From contig NZ_PDHO01000005.1 of NCBI RefSeq assembly GCF_002887815.1, forward strand, positions 1 through 64,000: a DNA stretch of 64,000 nt, read 5' to 3'. Below are positions 1 through 8,570 of this stretch, one piece after another (positions within the stretch are counted from its first letter, which is position 1; each line of letters opens with the position of its first letter). The translations under genes and the position numbers were made by a program. Under the pieces are notes generated by a model. That model saw nothing but the letters and a program-made list of their open reading frames with translations, did no database searches and was not told where the DNA came from. Source of the stretch: Mycobacterium sp. ENV421. GTDB taxonomy: Bacteria; Actinomycetota; Actinomycetes; Mycobacteriales; Mycobacteriaceae.

Positions 1-504
1 CAACCTCCCCGCTGAAAACGACACCGACCGACTCCACGCAGCTTGACAACGCCCGAACTCGTGCGCTTTAGCGAAATTGCTGGTGATTCCGGCGATATCC
101 GGGCTGAAGCTGACATCGCCCAGCCATCCTTCGCGGGCGGCTTCTGAGGCGCCCACCTGCTTCACGGCCTTGAGTGCGGACTCCAGGCGTGCGGCGTTTT
201 CCGAGCCGAGCATGTCGATACGTTGCTGCTTTTCTCGGTCTGCCTGCTCCTTGCGTTTACGCGCGGCGGCATCAGCCCGGGCTGCTTGGTCGATGCGCGC
301 CTGCTCCCGTGCGATGGCCTGGCGTTCCTCTAGTGCGCCGGCGCCCCGGTAAAGGGCGACGCCGAGAAGTACCAATCCACCGATGATGCCAACAGCGACG
401 AGGAATCCAATCACCGCGTGCATATGGCTGCCCAACCAGCCAATCACCAACAAGAAAAGGAGGAGTCCGCCTATACCTCCGCCGGACGAGCGATTCCTGC
501 TCAC
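1..504 (-). CDS. Membrane protein with coiled-coil region (partial, runs off the left edge)
   Basis: Open on the minus strand from a GTG at 504 to the window edge with no stop, so the C-terminus is missing. A GGGAGAAGG Shine-Dalgarno lies about 5 nt before the GTG. The product starts SRNRSSGGGIGG, then has two hydrophobic stretches (about residues 13-24 and 30-50), then a strongly charged Glu/Arg/Ala/Gln helix (about 55-95) that looks like a coiled coil, then a soluble part with WLGDVSFSPDIAGI. The topology suggests a small two-helix membrane anchor carrying a cytoplasmic coiled coil. I do not recognise the family. Its codons look less GC-rich than those of the genes to the right, which may mean recent transfer. 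Confidence 0.6.
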   Translation of the reverse strand, partial: MSRNRSSGGGIGGLLLFLLVIGWLGSHMHAVIGFLVAVGIIGGLVLLGVALYRGAGALEERQAIAREQARIDQAARADAAARKRKEQADREKQQRIDMLGSENAARLESALKAVKQVGASEAAREGWLGDVSFSPDIAGITSNFAKAHEFGRCQAAWSRSVSFSAGRL

Positions 505-585
505 TGCACCCTTCTCCCATCAACACACTTTTCCGGATGCTAACGAGGGTGGCTGACAAGCGAATCGGAGGCGTTTTTCAACGAG

Positions 586-1533
586 TCAATGTCGGCGTGC
601 CGACGAGGCGGTCGAGCCTTTCGGTTTGGGCTGGCTGGTCGACTTGGCGCTGCCGGAACCGGCTTTGGCGCGTTTCGTCGATGCTGCCTTGGCCGGTGGC
701 GCAGCGGATCGAGTTGGCTGGACCGCGGCCGGCGCATGCGGATCGGGAATGTCGACCGGCCGGTGGTAGGCCGCCTCGATGATCGGGCGCAGTTTCTTGT
801 CCAGCGCCGGGGCCAGTGGTCCGGCCCAGGCGACGAGCGGCAGTGTCTTCGTCGGGACCCACACGTAGGTGACATTGCCCGGCTGCCCGGCCACGTCCGG
901 TGTGTACCGCAGGTTGTTCGGATCGTTGAGGTCGACGTTGCGGTAGTTGGTGTGGATGGCGAACATCCCGGCGAACGCATTGGCGACCGCAAGCAGGTTG
1001 CGTGTGTCGTCCGGCCAGTCGGCCCAGCCGTCGTATTGCCGGATCACCTCAATGCCGGTGTAGGCGGTGTCCACCGGCAGCCACGGAGTCGTGGAACTCT
1101 CGGTCTTGGCTCGTCGGCCGCCGTACGGATTCTCCGGATTGCCGATCGATACCCAGGTCAGCCGGGACGGGTCGGGTGCGGCGGCCGGGTCGGCGGCAAA
1201 CCTGCGCAGGTCGGAATAGACGACCTGTCCGCCCTGGCTGTGCCCGAAGAGGACGATTTGCTCATCGGCGGGCAGACGCGCGATGGCCTGCTGAACTTTC
1301 GTCGCGCCCTGATCGGTGAAGGCGCCGCCGGGAAACGCGAAGTAGTCGACCGGCTGACAGTGATTCGGGCTCTTGCACAGGTCTCCGTGCAGCTGGGTCG
1401 GCACGAAGTGCACAAAGTGCTGCATCCCGACGAAGCCGCCCTCGAGCGTCAGCACCGTCGCGGCTGTGCTCACCGGAGCCGCCGCTATCAATGCGGCGCT
1501 CATTGCTACGGCCAATCCAGCTTTCGTGAACAT
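586..1533 (-). CDS. Secreted PE-PPE-domain serine hydrolase
   Basis: 315 residues from an ATG at 1533, preceded by a GGGGAGG ribosome-binding site. Residues 1-27 form a signal peptide (KAGLAVAMSAALIAAAPVSTA). The mature part matches the mycobacterial PE-PPE domain, an alpha/beta hydrolase fold: an early TLEGGF strand, a Cys pair around LCKSPNHC, and the nucleophile elbow GHSQGG near residue 98. The last 50 residues are a low-complexity Ala/Ser/Lys/Pro tail. Such domains are esterases or lipases; the substrate is unknown. There is no PE or PPE N-terminal domain, so this is the stand-alone secreted form. It is divergent from dapB. Confidence 0.85.
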   Translation of the reverse strand: MFTKAGLAVAMSAALIAAAPVSTAATVLTLEGGFVGMQHFVHFVPTQLHGDLCKSPNHCQPVDYFAFPGGAFTDQGATKVQQAIARLPADEQIVLFGHSQGGQVVYSDLRRFAADPAAAPDPSRLTWVSIGNPENPYGGRRAKTESSTTPWLPVDTAYTGIEVIRQYDGWADWPDDTRNLLAVANAFAGMFAIHTNYRNVDLNDPNNLRYTPDVAGQPGNVTYVWVPTKTLPLVAWAGPLAPALDKKLRPIIEAAYHRPVDIPDPHAPAAVQPTRSAAPPAKAASTKRAKAGSGSAKSTSQPKPKGSTASSARRH

Positions 1534-1620
1534 CCCCGACCTCCCCAGAGAAATGGTAAGTCCTAGCAACCCACCCTGGACGGTGAATGGTGCATTGAGA
1601 TGACGGCAGCGGTGCCTCGT

Positions 1621-2825
<1,205 letters not shown>

Positions 2826-2928
2826 CGGCTGATTCGCCGGGCGCGCGTCTCTGCAACGCCGTGAACACGGATGACGCGCGAGATCCCGGTCGTTGTGCTG
2901 ACTTCCGCGGCGACCTGGCGCTGAAACG

Positions 2929-3390
2929 GTGTCGGAGATGAAGCGTCTTCTGATTGTGCATCACACGCCGTCGCCGCACTGCCACGAGATGTTCGAGGCG
3001 GTGCTCGCTGGCGCGACCGACCCCGAGATCGACGGGGTCGAGGTGATTCGCAGGCCGGCACTGACATGTTCGACCGCCGACATGTTGGAGGCGGACGGCT
3101 ATCTACTGGGCAGCCCCGCCAATCTCGGCTACATCTCGGGCGCTCTCAAGCATGCTTTCGACCAGTCCTACTACCAGATCCTGGACTCCACCCGAGGCCG
3201 CCCGTTCGGCGTCTACCTGCACGGTAACGAGGGCACCGAGGGCGCGCAGCGCGCCATCGACGGCATCACCGCCGGGTTGGGCTGGGTGCGGGCGGCGGAG
3301 ACGGTCATCGTGTCCGGCAAGCCGACCAAGGACGATCTGGAGGCGTGCTGGAACCTCGGCGCAACGGTCGCCGCTGGGCTGATGGAGTGA
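2929..3390 (+). CDS. Flavodoxin-like NAD(P)H-dependent oxidoreductase, Rv2771c-like
   Basis: 153 residues from a GTG; an in-frame ATG four codons later is the alternative. The N-terminus has a flavodoxin phosphate-binding loop (LLIVHHTPSPHCHEMFEAV). Residues about 46-70 (DGYLLGSPANLGYISGALKHAFD) match the WrbA/flavodoxin FMN-binding segment, and YLHGNEGTEGAQRAID matches the second FMN loop. It probably binds FMN and acts as a small cytoplasmic reductase; the partner is unknown. It is third after dapB, with a 103-nt gap that holds nothing else I can see. Confidence 0.8.
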   Translation: MSEMKRLLIVHHTPSPHCHEMFEAVLAGATDPEIDGVEVIRRPALTCSTADMLEADGYLLGSPANLGYISGALKHAFDQSYYQILDSTRGRPFGVYLHGNEGTEGAQRAIDGITAGLGWVRAAETVIVSGKPTKDDLEACWNLGATVAAGLME

Positions 3391-3397
3391 CTACCTC

Positions 3398-4147
3398 TTA
3401 GCCTGACGGGGTGTCGATGCCTGGTTGAGAGAAGAGCGATTTGGCGACGATCGGTTGCACGGACGCCCGATCCACTCGACTCATCGCACTGGTGAATGCC
3501 GAAGCTGCTCGCGGGGTGGTGGCGTTCGACGGCTGACGGACGGCTGCCGCCTGTGCGGATGACGTGTTCGGGCTCTCCGCGATGATCCCCTGGCCCAGGC
3601 GGTCGATCTGATTTCCGGTGTCCAGAAAGGGCGGGATCAAGAGCTCCAACGGCTTCGAATCAGATACTTGCGTCGAATTTCGAAGGACTGGTCCGACTGC
3701 CACCACATTCGGCGGGGGTATCGGTCCCGCATTCTGGGCTTTCAACACATTGCTCTTGCTCCCGTCATCGTCGGGCTTGGTCGGGATGTCTGGCCCGCCA
3801 TCGTGATGAGGGTGGGGAGTGGCTTGCACCGGGCCGACGAAGAGCGGTGCCGCGGCGGCGGCCTGGCCAGGCGCCGATGCTGTGGGCGCCATCTGCTCCA
3901 GATACTGCCGCCACGCCTGAAGGTAACCGAACAGCTGTTGTGCGTAGTCCGGCGCGGGCGGCGAGGGCTGTGCCGGCGACGGCATGGCGGGCATGGGATA
4001 TCCAGCGGCCGCCGGGTTGGGCGGCATGAACGGATTGGCGGGAAGTTGAGGGCCACCGCTCGCGGTGGTCCACTGCTGCAGAAGCTGTTGTCCCGCTTGG
4101 AGATAGGCGAACAGCTGCTGCAGGTAATCCGGCGACGGTGTGAACAT
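3398..4147 (-). CDS. Pro/Gln-rich protein with a duplicated 20-residue motif
   Basis: 249 residues. The ATG at 4147 is 3 nt after the FAD-gene stop and has a perfect AGGAGG at 4155-4160, so it is the last gene of the accessory operon. Residues 6-25 (PDYLQQLFAYLQAGQQLLQQ) and 66-85 (PDYAQQLFGYLQAWRQYLEQ) are an amphipathic motif repeated with exactly 60-residue spacing. The two copies are joined by a Pro/Ala/Met linker. A His/Asp/Lys-rich stretch (about 112-130) and a low-complexity C-terminus follow. No signal peptide or membrane helix. I do not recognise a family. Repeated short motifs on flexible linkers are what [14 protein letters not shown] or scaffold tails look like, but that is inference only. 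Confidence 0.7.
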   Translation of the reverse strand: MFTPSPDYLQQLFAYLQAGQQLLQQWTTASGGPQLPANPFMPPNPAAAGYPMPAMPSPAQPSPPAPDYAQQLFGYLQAWRQYLEQMAPTASAPGQAAAAAPLFVGPVQATPHPHHDGGPDIPTKPDDDGSKSNVLKAQNAGPIPPPNVVAVGPVLRNSTQVSDSKPLELLIPPFLDTGNQIDRLGQGIIAESPNTSSAQAAAVRQPSNATTPRAASAFTSAMSRVDRASVQPIVAKSLFSQPGIDTPSG

Positions 4148-4150
4148 GGT

Positions 4151-6421
4151 TTAACCTCCTGCTGGTGCGGTCGGAAGGGCTGAGATGCCGAGCGGGTACG
4201 GAGCCACGATGTCCAAGGGGTGTGGCAGTGAACGCTCGCAAAAGTCTGAATCGATATTGCGGAGGGTGCGGGTGTCGGCCGGCTCTCGGTTCTCGATGTC
4301 GAACACATAGCAGTAGTCGCCGGCCGGTGTCGGCATCCGGATCGGACTGGACAGACTTTGGTCGAGGAAGCCGTACGGGAACACCCACTTCAGCGGCGGG
4401 CTCTTCTCCCGACGGTCGACGCCGCCCGATTCAACCCAGATGTAGTGGTCGAGAATGGCATTCACCGCATGGCGGCCCGACTCGCACGCGGCCTCCATCG
4501 ACGTCAGGCGAGTGAACGTCTTGTTCCACGTGCCGGCGAAGACCACCGAATTGTTGTGGACTTGGTAGCCGCCGTGACGCGCTTGCCAGACGTTGTCCTT
4601 TTCGAGGTTTTCGACCCAGACGTCCTCCGGCGGGATGAAACTCCACGACGTACCATGCGGATTCCACGGCTCGGTGCTGGGCCGATTGCCCCAATCTCCC
4701 ACGATGGGGACCAGATACGGAGTCTTGTTGCGGACCACCCGGCCTTGGCCCTGACCGGGCCCACCCGCCATGACGAGACCGCGATCGAGTGCGTACCACA
4801 TCGGGCTCGGCACGACCCCTTGTCCGCCTGATCCTGAATCGCCGGCCAGTGCGGTGGTGATCTGGCGCCACACTTCCACGGCAATCTCATCGGGCGTGCA
4901 GTCGCGTGCCGCTTTAGGTCGGCCGGACTCGTCGAGCACGTAAGGAGACGGGGTATTGAAATCGCCGATGTCGACCGACAGCACCGAGACGTGGCCGTCG
5001 CGGTCGAGTATCGGACGCTTCTCCCAGAGTCCGGTCTGGTTGACCGACGACAGGGCCCACGGGCTGCCGACGTAAAGCATGTGTCCTCGAACGAGTTGAA
5101 ACTCGGTGTCGAAGTAATATTGGATTCCACAAAGGGTTTGGAAGCGATCCCAGGGCACTCGGCCCAGTTCGTCTATCGAGTAGGGATCCCGCCACTGGGT
5201 GGGTCGGGTGGCGGAAGGTTGCAGCGGGCCCTCGGGTGGCGGCGCTGTGGTGGTGAAGCCCTCCAGCCTGGCCGCAGTACCGCCGGTGCCTCCCGTGTGC
5301 AGCGCGGTTGCGAGGTATTCGGCCGCGGGTGCATCGACAGCGACAACCGTGTAGTCCGCAGTCACCCGTGTACCGTTGGCGAACGCGATCTGCGCACGTG
5401 GCCGCAGATGCGCTGGCTGCTTTGGGTCTGGCACAGGCGGGTCAAGCCGGGTCGCCGCCGTATGGACGAACCGGACGCCGAGCGCGATCAGGTGGTGGTA
5501 CCAATGGTCGAACCACGACTCGGTGGTGGGACCGTTGAGCACACCGTCGGCCTTGTTGTCGCGGCGATCCATGCTCAGGTACAGCTGCAGATTCGTGCTG
5601 AGATTCGTGCGCGCGTCCCCCCAGCGTGAGTCGAGGGCAACCAAAACTCTTGGCATCTGGCGCAATAGCGTGTCGCACTGCGCGGTGTAGGAGTATTTGT
5701 CCGTTCCGGTCTGGGGGTCGTGTCCGACGAGGAAGTCGTATGCCGAGACGTTCTGCAGTTCGAACCTGCGGCGCAGAGGGCTGGTCACAAGGTAGCGAAG
5801 CAGTCTGCTCTGGTAGGTTGCTATGTCGGTCGGAGCGAACCCAAAAGTCGTGAGTTGCGAAAGGACGCTGAGGAATTCAGCTGGGCTGCGCGGAAGTTCG
5901 CGGGGAAACACCAACGATGGCTCTCCGTCGGCGGTGGCGCCTTGGGTAACTACCCGTCGGACGTTGTCGTAGACAGTGCGCGAGGTCGGCGTCCAGTGCG
6001 ATGTGCCGTCGGCTCGACGGGCGTTCTGGTAGACGGGTATTCGCTGGAACATGTCCCAGATGTGCAAGTAGTACGCGGGAAAGAAGCGAAAGCCATGCTC
6101 ACCCGGCACCGCCCGCCCGGGTGCCGGCGGGCGGCCACGACGCCCGGGGAAGGGCCGCAGCTCAGCTTGGCTTCCGTTGTATGTGCCGACCGTCGAATAT
6201 TGGGACGCGGCGAGACCGCCGAGTTTGACAGGCGGATACGCCCCGGCGAATGTGGGGCCCAACCCGTTTCGTTCGTCGTGTTCTGCCTCATAGACCGTGA
6301 CCACGAAACCTCGCTCGGCGAGTTCCTGAGCAGCGGTCAACCCCGCGATGCCGGCACCGATCACCGCTACGGTCGGACGGCGCTTACACGACGCCGGTGT
6401 CGTTATGCCGTGGTCGGTCAC
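4151..6421 (-). CDS. Large FAD-dependent oxidoreductase, phytoene desaturase/hydroxysqualene dehydroxylase type
   Basis: 756 residues from a GTG that overlaps the previous stop (GTGA). The FAD-binding motif GAGIAGLTAAQELAERGF is at about 22-39, with an acidic strand end (VYEAE). A motif typical of carotenoid and squalene amine-oxidase-like desaturases, GEHGFRFFPAYYLHIW, follows at about residues 108-123. The C-terminal cofactor region (FAGTWNKTFTRLTSMEAACESGRHAVNAIL) resembles the family's closing FAD motif. At 756 residues it is much longer than classical CrtI/HpnE (about 450-520), with inserts in the middle and a C-terminal extension. It probably oxidises or dehydrates a polyprenyl substrate. 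The adjacent SCP2-like, CrtC-like and prenyl synthase genes support an isoprenoid role. Confidence 0.85.
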   Translation of the reverse strand: MTDHGITTPASCKRRPTVAVIGAGIAGLTAAQELAERGFVVTVYEAEHDERNGLGPTFAGAYPPVKLGGLAASQYSTVGTYNGSQAELRPFPGRRGRPPAPGRAVPGEHGFRFFPAYYLHIWDMFQRIPVYQNARRADGTSHWTPTSRTVYDNVRRVVTQGATADGEPSLVFPRELPRSPAEFLSVLSQLTTFGFAPTDIATYQSRLLRYLVTSPLRRRFELQNVSAYDFLVGHDPQTGTDKYSYTAQCDTLLRQMPRVLVALDSRWGDARTNLSTNLQLYLSMDRRDNKADGVLNGPTTESWFDHWYHHLIALGVRFVHTAATRLDPPVPDPKQPAHLRPRAQIAFANGTRVTADYTVVAVDAPAAEYLATALHTGGTGGTAARLEGFTTTAPPPEGPLQPSATRPTQWRDPYSIDELGRVPWDRFQTLCGIQYYFDTEFQLVRGHMLYVGSPWALSSVNQTGLWEKRPILDRDGHVSVLSVDIGDFNTPSPYVLDESGRPKAARDCTPDEIAVEVWRQITTALAGDSGSGGQGVVPSPMWYALDRGLVMAGGPGQGQGRVVRNKTPYLVPIVGDWGNRPSTEPWNPHGTSWSFIPPEDVWVENLEKDNVWQARHGGYQVHNNSVVFAGTWNKTFTRLTSMEAACESGRHAVNAILDHYIWVESGGVDRREKSPPLKWVFPYGFLDQSLSSPIRMPTPAGDYCYVFDIENREPADTRTLRNIDSDFCERSLPHPLDIVAPYPLGISALPTAPAGG

Positions 6422-6825
6422 GTTGCACCAGCCCGCAGTTCGGACAGCAGTGCGGGTACCGACGCCGCCCGGACTGCACCGTGTATGTATGCCAGCAGTG
6501 TGTCGTGTGCGCGCTGAATGTCATCGAGGCACCCGTGCACCGACACCGCGCCGCCTTCCACGGCCTCGTCGAGACCGGCGTTGGCATCGATCAGATCGAG
6601 AATGGTGGTTCGCGACGTTCGGATCCGGACGTTGGCCGCCTGCGCGGAGCCGTCCGAGACCTGGAGGCGATGCCCCTGCGCGCGGACCGAAAACACGTCG
6701 TCGCCGACGCCGAGTTCGACCACCATCGGCCCGAGTTCGGCAACCATGAACCGGTAACTGGCGGGCACATCTTCCTCGAGATGCTCGATTGACCGCCGGA
6801 AGAGCGACGAGACCTGTTCAGCCAT
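6418..6825 (-). CDS. SCP2-like lipid carrier domain protein
   Basis: 135 residues from an ATG at 6825, overlapping the CrtC-like stop by 8 nt; its own stop overlaps the FAD gene start by 4 nt. It reads as a single small alpha/beta domain: a helix with RRSIEHLEEDVPASYRFMVAELG, then strands VELGVGDDVFSVRAQGHRLQVSDG, then a helix (SRTTILDLIDANAGLDEAVEGGAVSVHG). The closing segment with GAVSVHG resembles the SCP2 sterol-carrier fold. A plausible job is holding a hydrophobic isoprenoid between the synthase and the FAD enzyme. The family call rests on pattern only. Confidence 0.6.
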   Translation of the reverse strand: MAEQVSSLFRRSIEHLEEDVPASYRFMVAELGPMVVELGVGDDVFSVRAQGHRLQVSDGSAQAANVRIRTSRTTILDLIDANAGLDEAVEGGAVSVHGCLDDIQRAHDTLLAYIHGAVRAASVPALLSELRAGAT

Positions 6826-7840
6826 AAAGGAACTCGAATACACCGGTACCGTCGAAGGCGAAGTTCTCGCCCTTGATCGTGCCGTGCACCCGAACCGTCC
6901 CGTCTGTTTCACACAGCACAGTCGAGCGGTCGGGGCGCACTTCGCTTGGTTGCGCCAGACGAGCGTAGGAACGCGAATGGAACTCGGCATGCACGGAGTC
7001 GCCCACACGTGCCGCGGTGACCGTCACCCGCTCCGGCACACCGGGTATCTCGCCGTCGAGCAGTAGCCGCATAGGAGGGGGGAGAGTGCAATCGGCCGTG
7101 CGGGTGAGCCTGCCGTCCGAGCGCGCCTGGACTGCTGCGTGCCGGAATATCGCGGCGGGTTCGTCGTGGCGCCATACGTAGAGCGATCGCGATACCGACC
7201 GCAACCAGCTGCGGTCGGTTATCTCGACGAACACCATCGACCACGGGTCGTCGGGGGCCGTGGGCAGGATGGTTCCCCAGGTCCAGCCGAAATCGTCGCC
7301 CCAGCGGAATCGGCCCCAGTTGTGGTCGTGATAGGCCAGGTCGTCGTCGAATCGGTGATCTCGGCCGCCGATGTGCAGCCAGCCCTGCGCGCGCAGTCGT
7401 GGCACGAACAGCCAGCTGATCCGGCCTTCGCCAGCCGGTTCGTTGCGAACCACGAACGGCCGGCTGGTCGCGGCGAAGTGTAAATCACCCCGAATGTCTC
7501 GGTCGGGCAGATCTATTGACAGACGGTAGCCGTCAGCCCGGACGGTCATCCGGTTGTTGCCGATCGACAGGCCGCCCAGATCCAGTGAGACCTCGATCGC
7601 GTGTCCGTCGAACCGCTCAATGGCACCGGTCCAGTTCTCGTCGTGGGCGATCACGATGACGCGGGGTGCCGGTCGCACCTCGTCGGCTCCGAAGACTTCG
7701 TTGTTGAGGCTGAAGTTGATCAACACCCGCACGCCGTGACCGTGGATCACGAAGTGATGCCACTCCTTGAAGCCCGCGGGCCGGGCGCCGGCCAAGATCG
7801 GAGTTCGCAGAAAGTCGCTGCGCGCGAGCACGGCGCTCAT
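6818..7840 (-). CDS. CrtC/AttH-like lipocalin-fold enzyme (carotenoid 1,2-hydratase type)
   Basis: 340 residues, ATG overlapping the previous stop (ATGA). The N-terminus has the substrate-cup pattern GFKEWHHFVIHGHGVRVLINFSL. The signature YHDHNWGRFRWGDDFGW falls near residue 170 and is the conserved centre of the CrtC/AttH family, which includes carotenoid hydratases and terpenoid- or polyketide-modifying enzymes. The rest is strand-rich, as expected for a double lipocalin-like barrel. No signal peptide. It probably hydrates or isomerises a polyprenyl chain; the exact reaction cannot be read from sequence. Confidence 0.8.
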   Translation of the reverse strand: MSAVLARSDFLRTPILAGARPAGFKEWHHFVIHGHGVRVLINFSLNNEVFGADEVRPAPRVIVIAHDENWTGAIERFDGHAIEVSLDLGGLSIGNNRMTVRADGYRLSIDLPDRDIRGDLHFAATSRPFVVRNEPAGEGRISWLFVPRLRAQGWLHIGGRDHRFDDDLAYHDHNWGRFRWGDDFGWTWGTILPTAPDDPWSMVFVEITDRSWLRSVSRSLYVWRHDEPAAIFRHAAVQARSDGRLTRTADCTLPPPMRLLLDGEIPGVPERVTVTAARVGDSVHAEFHSRSYARLAQPSEVRPDRSTVLCETDGTVRVHGTIKGENFAFDGTGVFEFLYG

Positions 7841-8115
7841 CGCAGGAACCTTGCTATCGGGACGGTCGAGTCCGCGTCGATGCTCGTATGCAGTTGTTGG
7901 GTGCAGCAGTTGGCTATTCGCTCGACGGCCGAACCCAGGCTGGCGAGCCCCAGCAGGGCGTACCCGAAGTCATCGCAGTCCCGTACCGGGGCGGCGCCGG
8001 GGTCGGTGTCGGAGGCCAGAGCGCGAACCATTTCGGCGAGAGCAGCAAGACCGACCAGATAACCGATGAAATCGCTCTTGTCGGCGAGCGCGTCACGAGG
8101 CTCGGTGAGTGTCAT
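7837..8115 (-). CDS. Orphan small helical protein (92 aa)
   Basis: The ATG at 8115 overlaps the upstream stop (ATGA) and its stop overlaps the CrtC-like ATG (ATGA), so it is locked inside the operon. The product begins MTLTEPRDALADKSD and has two moderately hydrophobic helices (FIGYLVGLAALAEMVRALAS and YALLGLASLGSAVERIANCC) separated by an acidic loop. A Cys-Cys pair and a Thr/Asp-rich tail follow. The helices are amphipathic rather than clear membrane spans. I recognise no family. Double coupling argues it is a real, stoichiometrically controlled component. Confidence 0.65.
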   Translation of the reverse strand: MTLTEPRDALADKSDFIGYLVGLAALAEMVRALASDTDPGAAPVRDCDDFGYALLGLASLGSAVERIANCCTQQLHTSIDADSTVPIARFLR

Positions 8116-8570
8116 GTGAACCCCTCGGGCCGCAGCCGCGCCAAGGTGGTGTCGTCGAGGCCGTGTCCGACGAGAGCATCGACCAGGAGATCGGCCCAGG
8201 CGTCGGGGGTTCCGCTGGGCGCAGCGGGGCCGCCGAGAGTGTTGAGGCTCACCATCTCCCACACCCGGCGCAGGTTCTCCACCGATTCGGACGCTGCCAG
8301 TCCGTCGCGCAGTCGCGCTCCGCGGGGAGTATGGGCATAGCGGCGTCCCTCGGCCACCAGAAGGTCGTGCAGCCTGCGAGCGGCTGCTGGGTTGCCGAGC
8401 ACCGCACGCCGGGCGCCGATCAGCAGGTCGAAGAACGCCCGTTGCGTCCCATCGGCCTCTTCTGGTGGCGGCGGGTGCAAGTGTGGTGTCTCCCGCTCGA
8501 TGAGGTCGAGAGTGAGTTCGCGGAGTCGCTCGAGTTCCGCGAGCATGCCGGCCATCTGTTCGGGGGTCAT
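8112..8570 (-). CDS. Orphan helical protein (152 aa)
   Basis: 152 residues from an ATG that overlaps the polyprenyl synthase stop by 4 nt. It starts with a Leu/Glu/Arg helix that looks like a coiled coil (AGMLAELERLRELTLDLIERE), has a four-proline linker near residue 33, then an all-helical body with FFDLLIGARRAVLGNPAAARRLHDLL and a final small domain (PDAWADLLVDALVGHGLDDTTLARL). No membrane segment or signal peptide. The family is not recognised. Its position between the prenyl synthase and the CrtC-like enzyme suggests an accessory subunit of the same complex. Confidence 0.7.
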   Translation of the reverse strand: MTPEQMAGMLAELERLRELTLDLIERETPHLHPPPPEEADGTQRAFFDLLIGARRAVLGNPAAARRLHDLLVAEGRRYAHTPRGARLRDGLAASESVENLRRVWEMVSLNTLGGPAAPSGTPDAWADLLVDALVGHGLDDTTLARLRPEGFT

